Assembly: GCF_023921805.1 (NCBI RefSeq) | Contig: NZ_CP074197.1 | Span: 1,922,001 to 1,986,000 of the forward strand | Length of the DNA stretch: 64,000 bases | Direction: 5' to 3' | Origin: Ruminococcus sp. FMBCY1 | GTDB taxonomy: Bacteria > Bacillota > Clostridia > Oscillospirales > Acutalibacteraceae | Part shown: piece after piece, positions 56,843 through 64,000 of the stretch | Layout of the letters: the number at the start of each line of letters is the position of its first letter | Position numbering within the stretch: position 1 is the stretch's first letter | The notes under the pieces: generated by a model | The model's input: the letters and a program-made list of their open reading frames with translations, nothing else | Told to the model about the DNA's origin: nothing | Database searches by the model: none | Position numbers and translations under genes: made by a program

Positions 56843-57820
56843 ATGATGAAGACATTTAATTGGGCAACACTTGGTTGCGGTGTAATTGCAAACGAGCTTG
56901 CGCAAGCAATGCAGAGCCGTGGACAAAAGCTGTACTCTGTGGCAAACAGAACTCACGAAAAAGCGGTTGCTTTTGCCGAAAAGTACGGTATTGAAAAGGT
57001 TTATAACAGCATTGACGAGCTGTTTGAAGATGAAAATGTTGATATTATTTACATTTCTACACCGCATAATACACATATTTCTTATTTAAGAAAGGCGCTG
57101 AAAGCGAAAAAGCATGTGCTTTGCGAAAAATCAATAACGCTTAATTCGGAAGAACTTGAAGAGGCAATAAAGCTTGCAAAGGAAAATAATGTTGTGCTTG
57201 CCGAGGCTATGACAATTTACCATATGCCGATTTATAAAGCGCTCAACGAAAAAATCCAGTCGGGCGATTTGGGAGAGTTAAGACTTTTGCAGATGAATTT
57301 TGGCAGTTACAAAGAATATAATATGAAAAACAGATTTTTTAACAGAAATCTTGCGGGCGGTGCAATGCTTGATATTGGTGTATATGCGCTTTCTTTTGTA
57401 AGATGGTTTATGACCTCTTGCCCCAACGAAGTGCTCTCACAAGTCAAATATGCGCAAACGGGAGTTGACGAACAGGCAAGTATTCTTCTTAAAAACAAAG
57501 AGGAAGAGATGGCGTCTGTGATACTTTCACTGCACGCAAAACAGCCAAAGCGTGGCACAATTGCTTTTGACAAAGGATATGTTGAAATTTTTGAATATCC
57601 GAGAGGACAGAAAGCGGTTATAACATACACAGATGACGGACATACAGAAACTGTAAGTGAGGGCGAAACCAAGAATGCCCTGCTTTATGAAGTTGAAGAT
57701 ATGGAGCAAACGGTTGCAGGTAACGCTGACTTAATGCACCTTGATTTTACAAGAGATGTAATGAAAATTATGACCGATATTCGCAAAGAATGGGGAATGA
57801 CCTACCCGGAAGAAGAGTAA
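56843..57820 (+). CDS. Gfo/Idh/MocA-family oxidoreductase
   Basis: A 325-residue NAD(P)-dependent dehydrogenase. The N-terminal Rossmann fold has LGCGVIANELAQAM, STPHNTHISYLRKALKAKKH and VLCEKSITLNSEE, the last with the catalytic-type Glu-Lys. The C-terminal domain begins near residue 125 with LAEAMTIYHMPIYKAL. The substrate is probably a sugar, dihydrodiol or related polyol. The start is not certain: GTG 56840, ATG 56843 and ATG 56846 are all in frame after GGAG (56833); 56843 gives the best spacing. It appears monocistronic. Confidence 0.9.
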   Translation: MMKTFNWATLGCGVIANELAQAMQSRGQKLYSVANRTHEKAVAFAEKYGIEKVYNSIDELFEDENVDIIYISTPHNTHISYLRKALKAKKHVLCEKSITLNSEELEEAIKLAKENNVVLAEAMTIYHMPIYKALNEKIQSGDLGELRLLQMNFGSYKEYNMKNRFFNRNLAGGAMLDIGVYALSFVRWFMTSCPNEVLSQVKYAQTGVDEQASILLKNKEEEMASVILSLHAKQPKRGTIAFDKGYVEIFEYPRGQKAVITYTDDGHTETVSEGETKNALLYEVEDMEQTVAGNADLMHLDFTRDVMKIMTDIRKEWGMTYPEEE

Positions 57821-58054
57821 CGGTTATTCATTAACGGTTGAGTTATTATGATTTAGCAAATTGTTTTATCGAGCAATTATAAAAGGTAAAAGGCTTGACC
57901 TGAATTTAAAAATTATTTCGCTTAATTTGTGCGAAAATCTTAATTTCCCCCAACTTTTGATAAAGAATCTTTCTTATTTTTCGGATTTACCCCAACTATT
58001 GACATAGAGCCGAAAAATATAGGATTAATTATCGGTTTGCAAACGCTGCTTCAA
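57821..58054. other. Repeat- and IS-end-bearing gap
   Basis: Holds a dispersed short repeat (57850-57968: GATTTAGCAAATTG through CCCCCAACTTTTGATAAAG) that shares parts with 30782, 711-751, 36128-36180 and the end of the large repeats at 8.1 and 20.0 kb. An ISL3-type inverted repeat abuts it. Confidence 0.55.
57977..58011. repeat. Solo ISL3-type inverted repeat
   Basis: TTTTTCGGATTTACCCCAAC continuing to GACATAGAGCC; 34 of 35 bases match the reverse complement of 17070-17104. No transposase lies next to it, so it is a solo end left by deletion or a remnant of a short non-autonomous copy. Confidence 0.82.
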
Positions 58055-58055
58055 T

Positions 58056-58082
58056 GAAAAACGACTGCCCGCAGACAGTCGC
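58056..58082 (-). terminator. Terminator of the hemolysin III gene
   Basis: CGACTG pairs with CAGTCG around an 8-base loop; TTTTT follows on the minus strand. Confidence 0.7.
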
Positions 58083-58088
58083 TTTTTG

Positions 58089-58733
58089 TTATATATTCCA
58101 GAATCCGAGTAAGATTGCAAAGTAGTGAAAAACACTGCCTGCAATGGTGAAGAGATGCCATATTGAGTGAAAGTATTTTACCTTTTTTATTGCGTAAAAT
58201 ATAATTCCGAGTGTATAGAAAGCTCCGCCGATTATTAAAAATACAAGTGAAATACTCGGCATTGATGCAATAAGCGGTTTTATGGCAAAGATTATTACCC
58301 ATCCCATTGCCACATAGCAGAAAATTGACGGTATTCGTGCTTTTTCAAGGTTAATTGAATTCATTACAATTCCGAATATTGCCGCACCCCACACTATGCC
58401 GAATAATATCCAACCTACTGCGCCTTGCAGATAGTAAAGAGTAATGGGTGTGTATGTTCCCGCAATCAGCAGAAAAATTGTATTGTGGTCCATTATTCTG
58501 AAAAAAGCCTTGGCTTTTTTGTTTGTAAACGAATGATAAAGAGTTGACATTGTGTAAAGAATAATCAGCGAAGCACCGTATATACACGAGCTGACAATTC
58601 CCCATACATCGGTGTGGATTACCGAGGCGACTATCATTACTGCTGTTCCGGCAACAGACAGGCAAGCGCCCACACCGTGCGATACAGAGTTAAAAATTTC
58701 TTCTCCGAGTGTGTATTTCCGTTTTTCAGACAT
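58089..58733 (-). CDS. Hemolysin III / PAQR-type membrane protein
   Basis: A 214-residue protein with seven membrane helices of the HlyIII/YqfA (PAQR-like) family. It shows EEIFNSVSHGVGACLSVAGT at the start, the HSFTNKKAKAFFRIMDHNTI block (with the conserved Asp-His), and YFHSIWHLFTIAGSVFHYFA at the end, giving the three conserved His of the zinc site. Despite the name, a toxin role is not implied; homologues affect membrane lipid balance. ATG 58733 follows GGAGG; the 14 extra codons upstream lack a site. Confidence 0.93.
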   Translation of the reverse strand: MSEKRKYTLGEEIFNSVSHGVGACLSVAGTAVMIVASVIHTDVWGIVSSCIYGASLIILYTMSTLYHSFTNKKAKAFFRIMDHNTIFLLIAGTYTPITLYYLQGAVGWILFGIVWGAAIFGIVMNSINLEKARIPSIFCYVAMGWVIIFAIKPLIASMPSISLVFLIIGGAFYTLGIIFYAIKKVKYFHSIWHLFTIAGSVFHYFAILLGFWNI

Positions 58734-58937
58734 TGTATGCCTCCAAGTATTGTTGAATTTTATTTTATTATACATTTTATATTGATTTTGTTCAATATCC
58801 TGAATAATGCAAATTGTAAAATCTAAAGCGTTTGCTATTGACTTTCGGCATAACAGATTTATTGATTTTTATAAAAATATTGAATTATGCAAGAATTGAA
58901 TATATAATAAGGGTATAATGAAATTGGCGGTGAATTT

Positions 58938-60893
58938 ATGGAAAAAATAAGATTTTTGGAATGTCTTTCAAAGCAATATCCGACCATAGACAGTGCTGCA
59001 ACGGAAATTATTAATTTGCAGTCAATTTTAAATTTGCCAAAGGGAACAGAGCATTTTTTGTCTGATATTCACGGCGAATACAAAGCCTTTGCCCATGTAC
59101 TGCGCAACGGGTCGGGCGCTGTGATGAAAAAGATTGACGATGTCTTCGGCGATACTCTTTTTGAAGACCAAAAAGAAGATTTGGCTTCACTTATTTATTA
59201 TCCGTCAGAAAAATTACAGTATGTAAAAAATCAGGGCAGAGCCGACAGCAGTTGGTATCGCACAACGCTGTACAGACTTGTGTCTGTGTGTCAGATTGTA
59301 TCTTCAAAATACACACGCTCAAAGGTCAGAAAAGCTATGCCTGAAAATTTCAGATATGTTATTGAGGAGCTTATTACCGAGAAAAAAGAAGTTCTCAATA
59401 AAAAGGCTTATTATGATGAAATTATAAATACAATTATAGAGATAGGTTGTGCGGACGAGTTTATAGTTGAGATGTCAAACCTTATTCAAAGGCTTGTTAT
59501 CGACCATCTGCATATTATCGGCGATATTTATGACAGAGGCTATGGCTCGCATTTTGTAATGGACAGCCTGATGAATTATCATTCGCTTGACATTCAGTGG
59601 GGCAATCATGATGTGCTGTGGATGGGTGCTTTTGCGGGTCAGCCTGCCTGCATTGCCAATATTGTGCGTACAAGCCTTTTGTACGATAATCTTTCCGTGC
59701 TTGAAAACGGTTACGGAATCAGTATGATGCCGCTTATACTGTTTGCAATGGAAACCTATGCATACGATCCGTGCGCTCAGTTTACAATTCGCAGTCGCCA
59801 CGGCAGTGAGATGGATACTCAAACTGTGCTCGCAATGAAAATGCACAAGGCGATTACGATTATTCAGTTTAAACTTGAGGGACAGTTAATAGCAAAACAT
59901 CCCGAGTATAATATGGATAACAGACGCTTGCTTGACAAAATTGACGCAGACAAAGGAACGGTTACAATTGACGGTAAGGAATATCCTATGCTTGACCGAT
60001 ATTTCCCGACAATTGATTTTAATAATCCTTATGAGCTTACAAGTGAAGAACAGTCGGTAATTGCAAAGCTAAGCAATTCATTTGTGAACTGTTCAAAGCT
60101 GAAATCACATATTAATTTACTTTTGCAAAAAGGAAGTCTTTATAAGGTTTGCAATAATAATCTGCTTTTCCACGGTTGTATTCCGATGAATGAGGACGGC
60201 AGTTTCAGAAATATAAATCTTTTTGGTGAAGATTTATGCGGAAAAGAACTTTACGATGAACTTGAGCGCTGCGCCAGAAAAGCGTTTTTCTCCGTGAACG
60301 AAGAAGAAAAGCGAGTGGGCAGGGACATTTTGTGGTTCTTGTGGAACGGTGCGGATTCTCCGCTGTACGGCAGGGATAAAATGACTACATTTGAACGGTA
60401 TTTTATCGCAGACGAGAGCACCCATAAAGAAATAAAAGATGTTTATTACAGACTCTTTAATGATGAAGAGGTTGTAGACAGAATTTTTAAAATGTTCGGT
60501 ATAAAGGGCGACAATGCTCATATTATAAACGGTCATGTGCCTATTCACCATACAGAGGGCGAAAGTCCCGTTAAATGCAACGGCAAGGTTATTATAATTG
60601 ACGGCGGATTTTCTCAACCGTATCATAAAGTTACGGGTATTGCGGGTTATACGCTGATTTATAATTCATACGGTTTAATGCTGACCGCTCACGAGCCGTT
60701 TAAATCGGTTGATTATACAATCCACAGCGGCAGAGATATGCAGACAAATCAGGTAGCGACCGAGGTCAGCCAAAAGAGAATACTTGTGGGGGATACCGAC
60801 AACGGCAAAAAAATACGAGAGAACATAAAAGATTTAAAAGACCTCATAAAAGCCTATCGCAATGGTACACTAAGACAAAATCAGAAGAATTAA
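58938..60893 (+). CDS. fbp: Fructose-1,6-bisphosphatase class III
   Basis: A 651-residue enzyme that makes fructose 6-phosphate for gluconeogenesis. It belongs to the Firmicutes-type FBPase with a metallophosphatase fold: FLSDIHGEYKAF (D-x-H), GDIYDRG, and WGNHDVLWMGA supply metal ligands. Near the C-terminus INGHVPIHHTEGESPVK and GITDGGFSQPYHK-like segments match the family. The length agrees with known members (~640-670). ATG 58938 follows GGCGGTGA. It is monocistronic with its own terminator. Confidence 0.96.
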   Translation: MEKIRFLECLSKQYPTIDSAATEIINLQSILNLPKGTEHFLSDIHGEYKAFAHVLRNGSGAVMKKIDDVFGDTLFEDQKEDLASLIYYPSEKLQYVKNQGRADSSWYRTTLYRLVSVCQIVSSKYTRSKVRKAMPENFRYVIEELITEKKEVLNKKAYYDEIINTIIEIGCADEFIVEMSNLIQRLVIDHLHIIGDIYDRGYGSHFVMDSLMNYHSLDIQWGNHDVLWMGAFAGQPACIANIVRTSLLYDNLSVLENGYGISMMPLILFAMETYAYDPCAQFTIRSRHGSEMDTQTVLAMKMHKAITIIQFKLEGQLIAKHPEYNMDNRRLLDKIDADKGTVTIDGKEYPMLDRYFPTIDFNNPYELTSEEQSVIAKLSNSFVNCSKLKSHINLLLQKGSLYKVCNNNLLFHGCIPMNEDGSFRNINLFGEDLCGKELYDELERCARKAFFSVNEEEKRVGRDILWFLWNGADSPLYGRDKMTTFERYFIADESTHKEIKDVYYRLFNDEEVVDRIFKMFGIKGDNAHIINGHVPIHHTEGESPVKCNGKVIIIDGGFSQPYHKVTGIAGYTLIYNSYGLMLTAHEPFKSVDYTIHSGRDMQTNQVATEVSQKRILVGDTDNGKKIRENIKDLKDLIKAYRNGTLRQNQKN

Positions 60894-60896
60894 AAT

Positions 60897-60930
60897 AAAG
60901 CCGAGCTCTTGATTGAGTTCGGCTTTGCTT
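60897..60930 (+). terminator. fbp terminator
   Basis: AAAGCCGAGCTC pairs with GAGTTCGGCTTT around TTGATT. Confidence 0.78.
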
Positions 60931-60941
60931 ATACAAAAAAT

Positions 60942-60971
60942 CAGGACATTTTCACATTGAAAATGTCCTGA
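60942..60971 (-). terminator. Terminator of the sugar ABC operon
   Basis: CAGGACATTTTC pairs with GAAAATGTCCTG; TTTTTT follows on the minus strand. Confidence 0.88.
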
Positions 60972-60978
60972 AAAATTA

Positions 60979-61887
60979 TTAACCCTTTACAGCACCGGCT
61001 ACAACGCCTTCAATAATGTATTTCTGACAAGCAAAGTAGAAAATAATTATCGGAATAATGCTGAGTACGATGAGCGCCATAATGGCACTTGTATCTGTGT
61101 GACCATAACTACCGTTAAGATACTGAATATGAATAGGAATGGTTTTGTAAAGCGACTTATCAAGAATAAGATAAGGGAGAAGATAGTCGTTCCAGATCCA
61201 CATTGTTTCGAGAATACCAACCGAAATAAATGTAGGTTTCATAATCGGAAGAACTATGCCGAAGAAAGTTTTTAGCGGACCTGCACCGTCAACATCGGCT
61301 GCCTCTTCAATTTCAATCGGAATTGATTTTACAAACCCCGAGAACATAAATACCGCAAGACCTGCACCGAAACCGAGGTAAATTACAAGAATACCTACAG
61401 GGTTTGTGAGGTGAAGGTTGTCGGCTGTTTTTGCAAGAGTAAACATAACCATCTGGAAAGGTACTACCATTGAGAAAATGCAGAAGTAGTAGATGATTTT
61501 GCAGATAATTGAGTTTGATCTCTGTAAATACCATGCACACATTGATGTGCAGAGCAAAATCAGAAATACACCGCCAACGGTAATAAAAAGTGAGCATAAA
61601 ATGGTTTTCCAAAATGGGAAGTTACCGAAGAACATACCTGTAATATAGCTCTTAAGTCCGTAAAAAGTTTCTGCATTCGGCAATGCAAACGGATACTTAC
61701 TGATACCTGCATTTGTTTTAAACGAGTTCATAAGAACAATAAAAACAGGTGCAACATAAAATACAGAAATTATTGAAAAAATAACTGTGAGTATTTTCAT
61801 ACCCTTTGTTTGCTTTTTCTTAGGCGGCTTTTCTTTTTTAGCCTTAACTTTTGTTGCAGGAGCAACTTTAGTTGTTTCGTTAGCCAT
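60979..61887 (-). CDS. Carbohydrate ABC transporter permease (MalG type)
   Basis: A 302-residue membrane protein with six helices after a Lys-rich N-terminal tail. The EAA loop that contacts the ATPase reads EEAADVDGAGPLKTFFGIVL, and the end KYIIEGVVAGAVKG is typical of MalG-like subunits. Its start codon overlaps the stop of the previous gene as TAATG, so the two permeases are coupled. The substrate is most likely an oligosaccharide, plausibly a starch product given the amylases, but that is inference. No ATPase gene is in the visible operon; a shared MsmK-type ATPase is likely. Confidence 0.94.
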   Translation of the reverse strand: MANETTKVAPATKVKAKKEKPPKKKQTKGMKILTVIFSIISVFYVAPVFIVLMNSFKTNAGISKYPFALPNAETFYGLKSYITGMFFGNFPFWKTILCSLFITVGGVFLILLCTSMCAWYLQRSNSIICKIIYYFCIFSMVVPFQMVMFTLAKTADNLHLTNPVGILVIYLGFGAGLAVFMFSGFVKSIPIEIEEAADVDGAGPLKTFFGIVLPIMKPTFISVGILETMWIWNDYLLPYLILDKSLYKTIPIHIQYLNGSYGHTDTSAIMALIVLSIIPIIIFYFACQKYIIEGVVAGAVKG

Positions 61888-62765
61888 TACTGCTGCACCT
61901 CCCTCTTTCTTGTAAAGTAAAGCTGTGCAAGTGCTATAATTACAACAATTACAAAGAAGATTACAGCCTCAGCCTGTCCAACACCTCTTGAGTTCTGGTT
62001 AGCGTAGAATGTGTTGTAAATATTGAGAGCCATCATCTGTGTCTGATAAATCATTGTACCGCTTGTTTCAGATAGAACGCCCGGAGCACCGCCTGTGAGG
62101 GCAAGGTTCTGGTCAAACAATTTAAATGAGTTTGTAAGTGTAAGGAATGTACAAATTGTAATTGATGGAGCCATCATTGGAAGAGTTACATTTGTAAGTA
62201 ACTGCTTTTTGTTTGCACCGTCTATTTTTGCTGCTTCATAGAGGTCGGACGGAACGCTTTGGAAACCGGCTATGTAAATAATCATCATATATCCGGCTTG
62301 CTGCCAGCACATAAGAATTATAAGTCCCCAAAAGCCGAAGTTAGCATCAAGCACAATGTTTGTGCCGAAATTCTGTAAAATACCGTCAAATATAAGTTTC
62401 CAAATGTAACCGAGAATAATACCACCAATAAGGTTTGGCATAAAGAACACGGTTCTGAAAACATTTGAGCCTCTTATGCCAAGCGTAAGAGCATAGGCGA
62501 CAAAGAAAGCGATTGCGTTAATGAGAATTACCGATACTACCACAAAAAGTGCGGTAAACCAGAATGAGCGGATAAACGATTCGTTCTGAAAAGCTTTTAT
62601 GTAGTTGTCAAAACCTACCCAGGTTGCATTACTTGTTGTACGGAATTTACAGAACGAAAGGTATATGCCCTGAAAGAATGGGTATATAAAGCCGATCATA
62701 AAAGCAATAAGAGTAGGCACAACAAAAACAAGAAAATATATTTTTCTGCTGCGTTTTTTAAACAT
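61887..62765 (-). CDS. Carbohydrate ABC transporter permease (MalF type)
   Basis: A 292-residue permease with six membrane helices. The EAA loop is YEAAKIDGANKKQLLTNVTL, the usual contact with the ATPase. VPTLIAFMIGFIYPFFQGIY is the first helix. It pairs with the MalG-type permease that follows. GAAAGG precedes ATG 62765. A hairpin between it and the binding-protein gene probably lowers its expression relative to that gene. Confidence 0.94.
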   Translation of the reverse strand: MFKKRSRKIYFLVFVVPTLIAFMIGFIYPFFQGIYLSFCKFRTTSNATWVGFDNYIKAFQNESFIRSFWFTALFVVVSVILINAIAFFVAYALTLGIRGSNVFRTVFFMPNLIGGIILGYIWKLIFDGILQNFGTNIVLDANFGFWGLIILMCWQQAGYMMIIYIAGFQSVPSDLYEAAKIDGANKKQLLTNVTLPMMAPSITICTFLTLTNSFKLFDQNLALTGGAPGVLSETSGTMIYQTQMMALNIYNTFYANQNSRGVGQAEAVIFFVIVVIIALAQLYFTRKREVQQ

Positions 62766-62793
62766 ATTTTTACCTTTCTGTCAAACTTTCTGT

Positions 62794-62828
62794 CAAAAAA
62801 ACAGGGAAGACGATGCCGCCTCCCCTGC
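62794..62828 (-). terminator. Intercistronic hairpin after the binding-protein gene
   Basis: CAGGGGAG pairs with CTTCCCTG around a 10-base loop, with a run of T behind it on the minus strand. It probably acts as a partial terminator so that the binding protein is made in excess over the permeases. Confidence 0.7.
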
Positions 62829-62866
62829 CATACATTTTAACCTTTAATGATTAATGGATTTACGGA

Positions 62867-64000
62867 TTAGCCGTTAGCCTTAGCGTATTCTGTAGCCCAG
62901 CCCTGTACGAATGCTGTCTTAACATCGTCCCATGAGCCTGTGCCTGCTGCATACTGTGTAAGAGCTGTACCTACGCCGTTTTTCCAGTCTTCACTTGGCA
63001 TTGTTGTAAAGTTCCAACTTACCGGAGTTTTGCCAGCTGCTGTGTATTCAGCATCAGCCTTTACAAATACATTTGTAGCTTCCTTAGCAGCCTTGAAAGG
63101 AATTACAAAGCCCATATTGTCAGCCATTGCAGATGTACCTGCTTCGCTTGTTACACACCAGTCTAAGAAATCAAGTGTAGCGTTGATGTCATCTTCACTT
63201 GCGTTTTTGTTTACACACCAGTAGTTCTCAGAACCTGTGCAAAGTCCCTGGTTCTCTTCGCCGTCAACACCGATGTAAATCGGGAGCATACCGAGATCGT
63301 CGTCTGTAAGACCTGCGTCCTTAATACCTGTGTATTCCCAAGTACCGTTCTGATAGAATACAGCCTCGCCTGATGTAAACTCTGTTACAGCGTCTGTAGC
63401 TGTCTTGTTTGCAAGATCAGTCGGAGCACAAGTTGAATCTGTGATGTAAAGATCAAAGATGTTCTTGTAGTTGTCAAGGTATGTACCCTTGATAGCGTCT
63501 GTTGAAGTAATGCCGTCTGCCTTGTACTCATAGTAGATTGGGAGGTTAGCAAGGTGAGTCTTGAATCTCCAGTCTGAAGATGAATCCATACCTGCCGATG
63601 TGAATGCGCCCTTAACGCCAAGGTCAGAAGCGTGAGCCTGAATTTCGTCTGCAACAGTCTTTAAAGCTGCAAAGTTGTTGAGCTTGTCAATTGATTTAAT
63701 TGTTGCAAAATCAGAATCAAAATATTTCTTAAGAAGTGTCTTGTTGTAAATAATACCGTATGTTTCTACAACATAAGCAATGCCGTAAACGCTGTCGCCT
63801 TCTTTAAGAGCAAAATCCTGATTTGTTAGCTGTGAATAAAGCTTCGAATCTTTAAGGTCATAGCAATAATCTTTCCAGTTTGCAAGACCTACAGGGCCGT
63901 TTACCTGGAAGAGTGTAGGAGCGTTGTCCTTATCCATTGCAGCTGTAAGGGTTGATTCGTATGTACCCTCGGCAGCAGTTTCAACAGTAACCTTAACGCC
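62867..64000 (-). CDS. Carbohydrate ABC transporter substrate-binding protein (3' part)
   Basis: 377 residues of the C-terminal portion are visible; the frame stays open to the window edge, so the signal peptide and first lobe start lie beyond it. The apparent ATG at 63937 is internal. It is a family 1 (MalE-like) solute-binding protein: NAPTLFQVNGPVGLANWKDY, GEAVFYQNGTWEYTGIKDAG and TGSENYWCVNKNASEDDINA are typical. It would be a lipoprotein that delivers an oligosaccharide to the two permeases. Codon usage is that of a highly expressed gene. Confidence 0.93.
   Translation of the reverse strand, partial: GVKVTVETAAEGTYESTLTAAMDKDNAPTLFQVNGPVGLANWKDYCYDLKDSKLYSQLTNQDFALKEGDSVYGIAYVVETYGIIYNKTLLKKYFDSDFATIKSIDKLNNFAALKTVADEIQAHASDLGVKGAFTSAGMDSSSDWRFKTHLANLPIYYEYKADGITSTDAIKGTYLDNYKNIFDLYITDSTCAPTDLANKTATDAVTEFTSGEAVFYQNGTWEYTGIKDAGLTDDDLGMLPIYIGVDGEENQGLCTGSENYWCVNKNASEDDINATLDFLDWCVTSEAGTSAMADNMGFVIPFKAAKEATNVFVKADAEYTAAGKTPVSWNFTTMPSEDWKNGVGTALTQYAAGTGSWDDVKTAFVQGWATEYAKANG

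Noticed and set aside
56625-56855. A 76-codon minus-strand frame ending YYDFWGLE
   Set aside because: The C-terminal part looks protein-like (TTSTPSPIEQTEAKEN), but there is no ribosome binding site and no family match by eye; it may be a relic, and it overlaps the start of the Gfo/Idh gene.

Overview
The window looks like chromosomal DNA from a low-GC, spore-forming clostridial gut anaerobe, most likely a Ruminococcus of the R. bromii type. The pointers are AT-rich intergenic DNA, strong AGGAGG-type ribosome binding sites, sporulation genes (SpoVAD and a SleB-type hydrolase), a Firmicutes class III fructose bisphosphatase, a leucine T-box, and above all two dockerin-bearing secreted proteins. 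One of these is a large alpha-amylase with starch-binding modules, as in a starch-degrading amylosome. The genus is inferred from gene content and the general look of the 16S gene; no database was searched.

Layout. 1-8.6 kb: zinc-ribbon membrane protein, secreted dockerin amylase, Crp/Fnr regulator, an Rrf2 regulator with a pair of matching operators and a degenerate metallo-beta-lactamase-fold protein, tRNA-Pro, a patatin-like lipase, and a debris zone with a 51-codon amylase relic, a 38-residue Cys-rich membrane peptide and copy A of a ~545 bp dispersed repeat. 8.7-10.7 kb: leuA under a leucine T-box. 10.9-17.0 kb: rRNA operon with tandem promoters and the order 16S-Ala-Ile-23S-Lys-Glu-5S-Asn. 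17.0-20.5 kb: a second debris zone with an ISL3 transposase fragment, a frameshifted acyltransferase, an IS256 fragment, two small genes, and copy B of the dispersed repeat in inverted orientation.

20.6-34.6 kb: a second dockerin protein, an XRE-AbrB regulator with an ABC exporter and a membrane acyltransferase-like protein, an FHA-FtsW/RodA fusion followed by a penicillin-binding protein, secA, a purine-type permease and the KtrB/KtrA potassium system. 34.6-41.6 kb: ruvX, an ATC-hydrolase-family gene with two in-frame TAA codons, a PAP2 phosphatase, spoVAD with a SleB-type hydrolase, a NifU-like/GGGtGRT pair and a formate/nitrite-type channel. 41.7-45.1 kb: SRP RNA, dnaX, ybaB, recR and smpB, in the classical order. 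45.4-54.7 kb: a lipid-linked sugar cassette (GtrA, FAD oxidoreductase, GT39), a second potassium system (TrkA/TrkH), a DUF5658-type protein and an ABC-F ATPase. 54.7-55.8 kb: tRNA-Arg, a ~197 bp tandem repeat that duplicates the tRNA 3' end, tRNA-Thr and tRNA-Tyr. 55.8-64.0 kb: a 5'-truncated acyl-CoA thioesterase/BAAT-family remnant, a Gfo/Idh oxidoreductase, an IS end, a hemolysin III protein, class III FBPase and a carbohydrate ABC transporter whose binding-protein gene runs off the window.

No complete mobile element, CRISPR array or defence island is visible. The most unusual material is the structured non-coding repeat family (8.1 and 20.0 kb), the tRNA-linked tandem repeat (54.8-55.5 kb), several gene relics, and some little-studied conserved genes (GGGtGRT pair, FHA-FtsW fusion, Cys-rich peptide).
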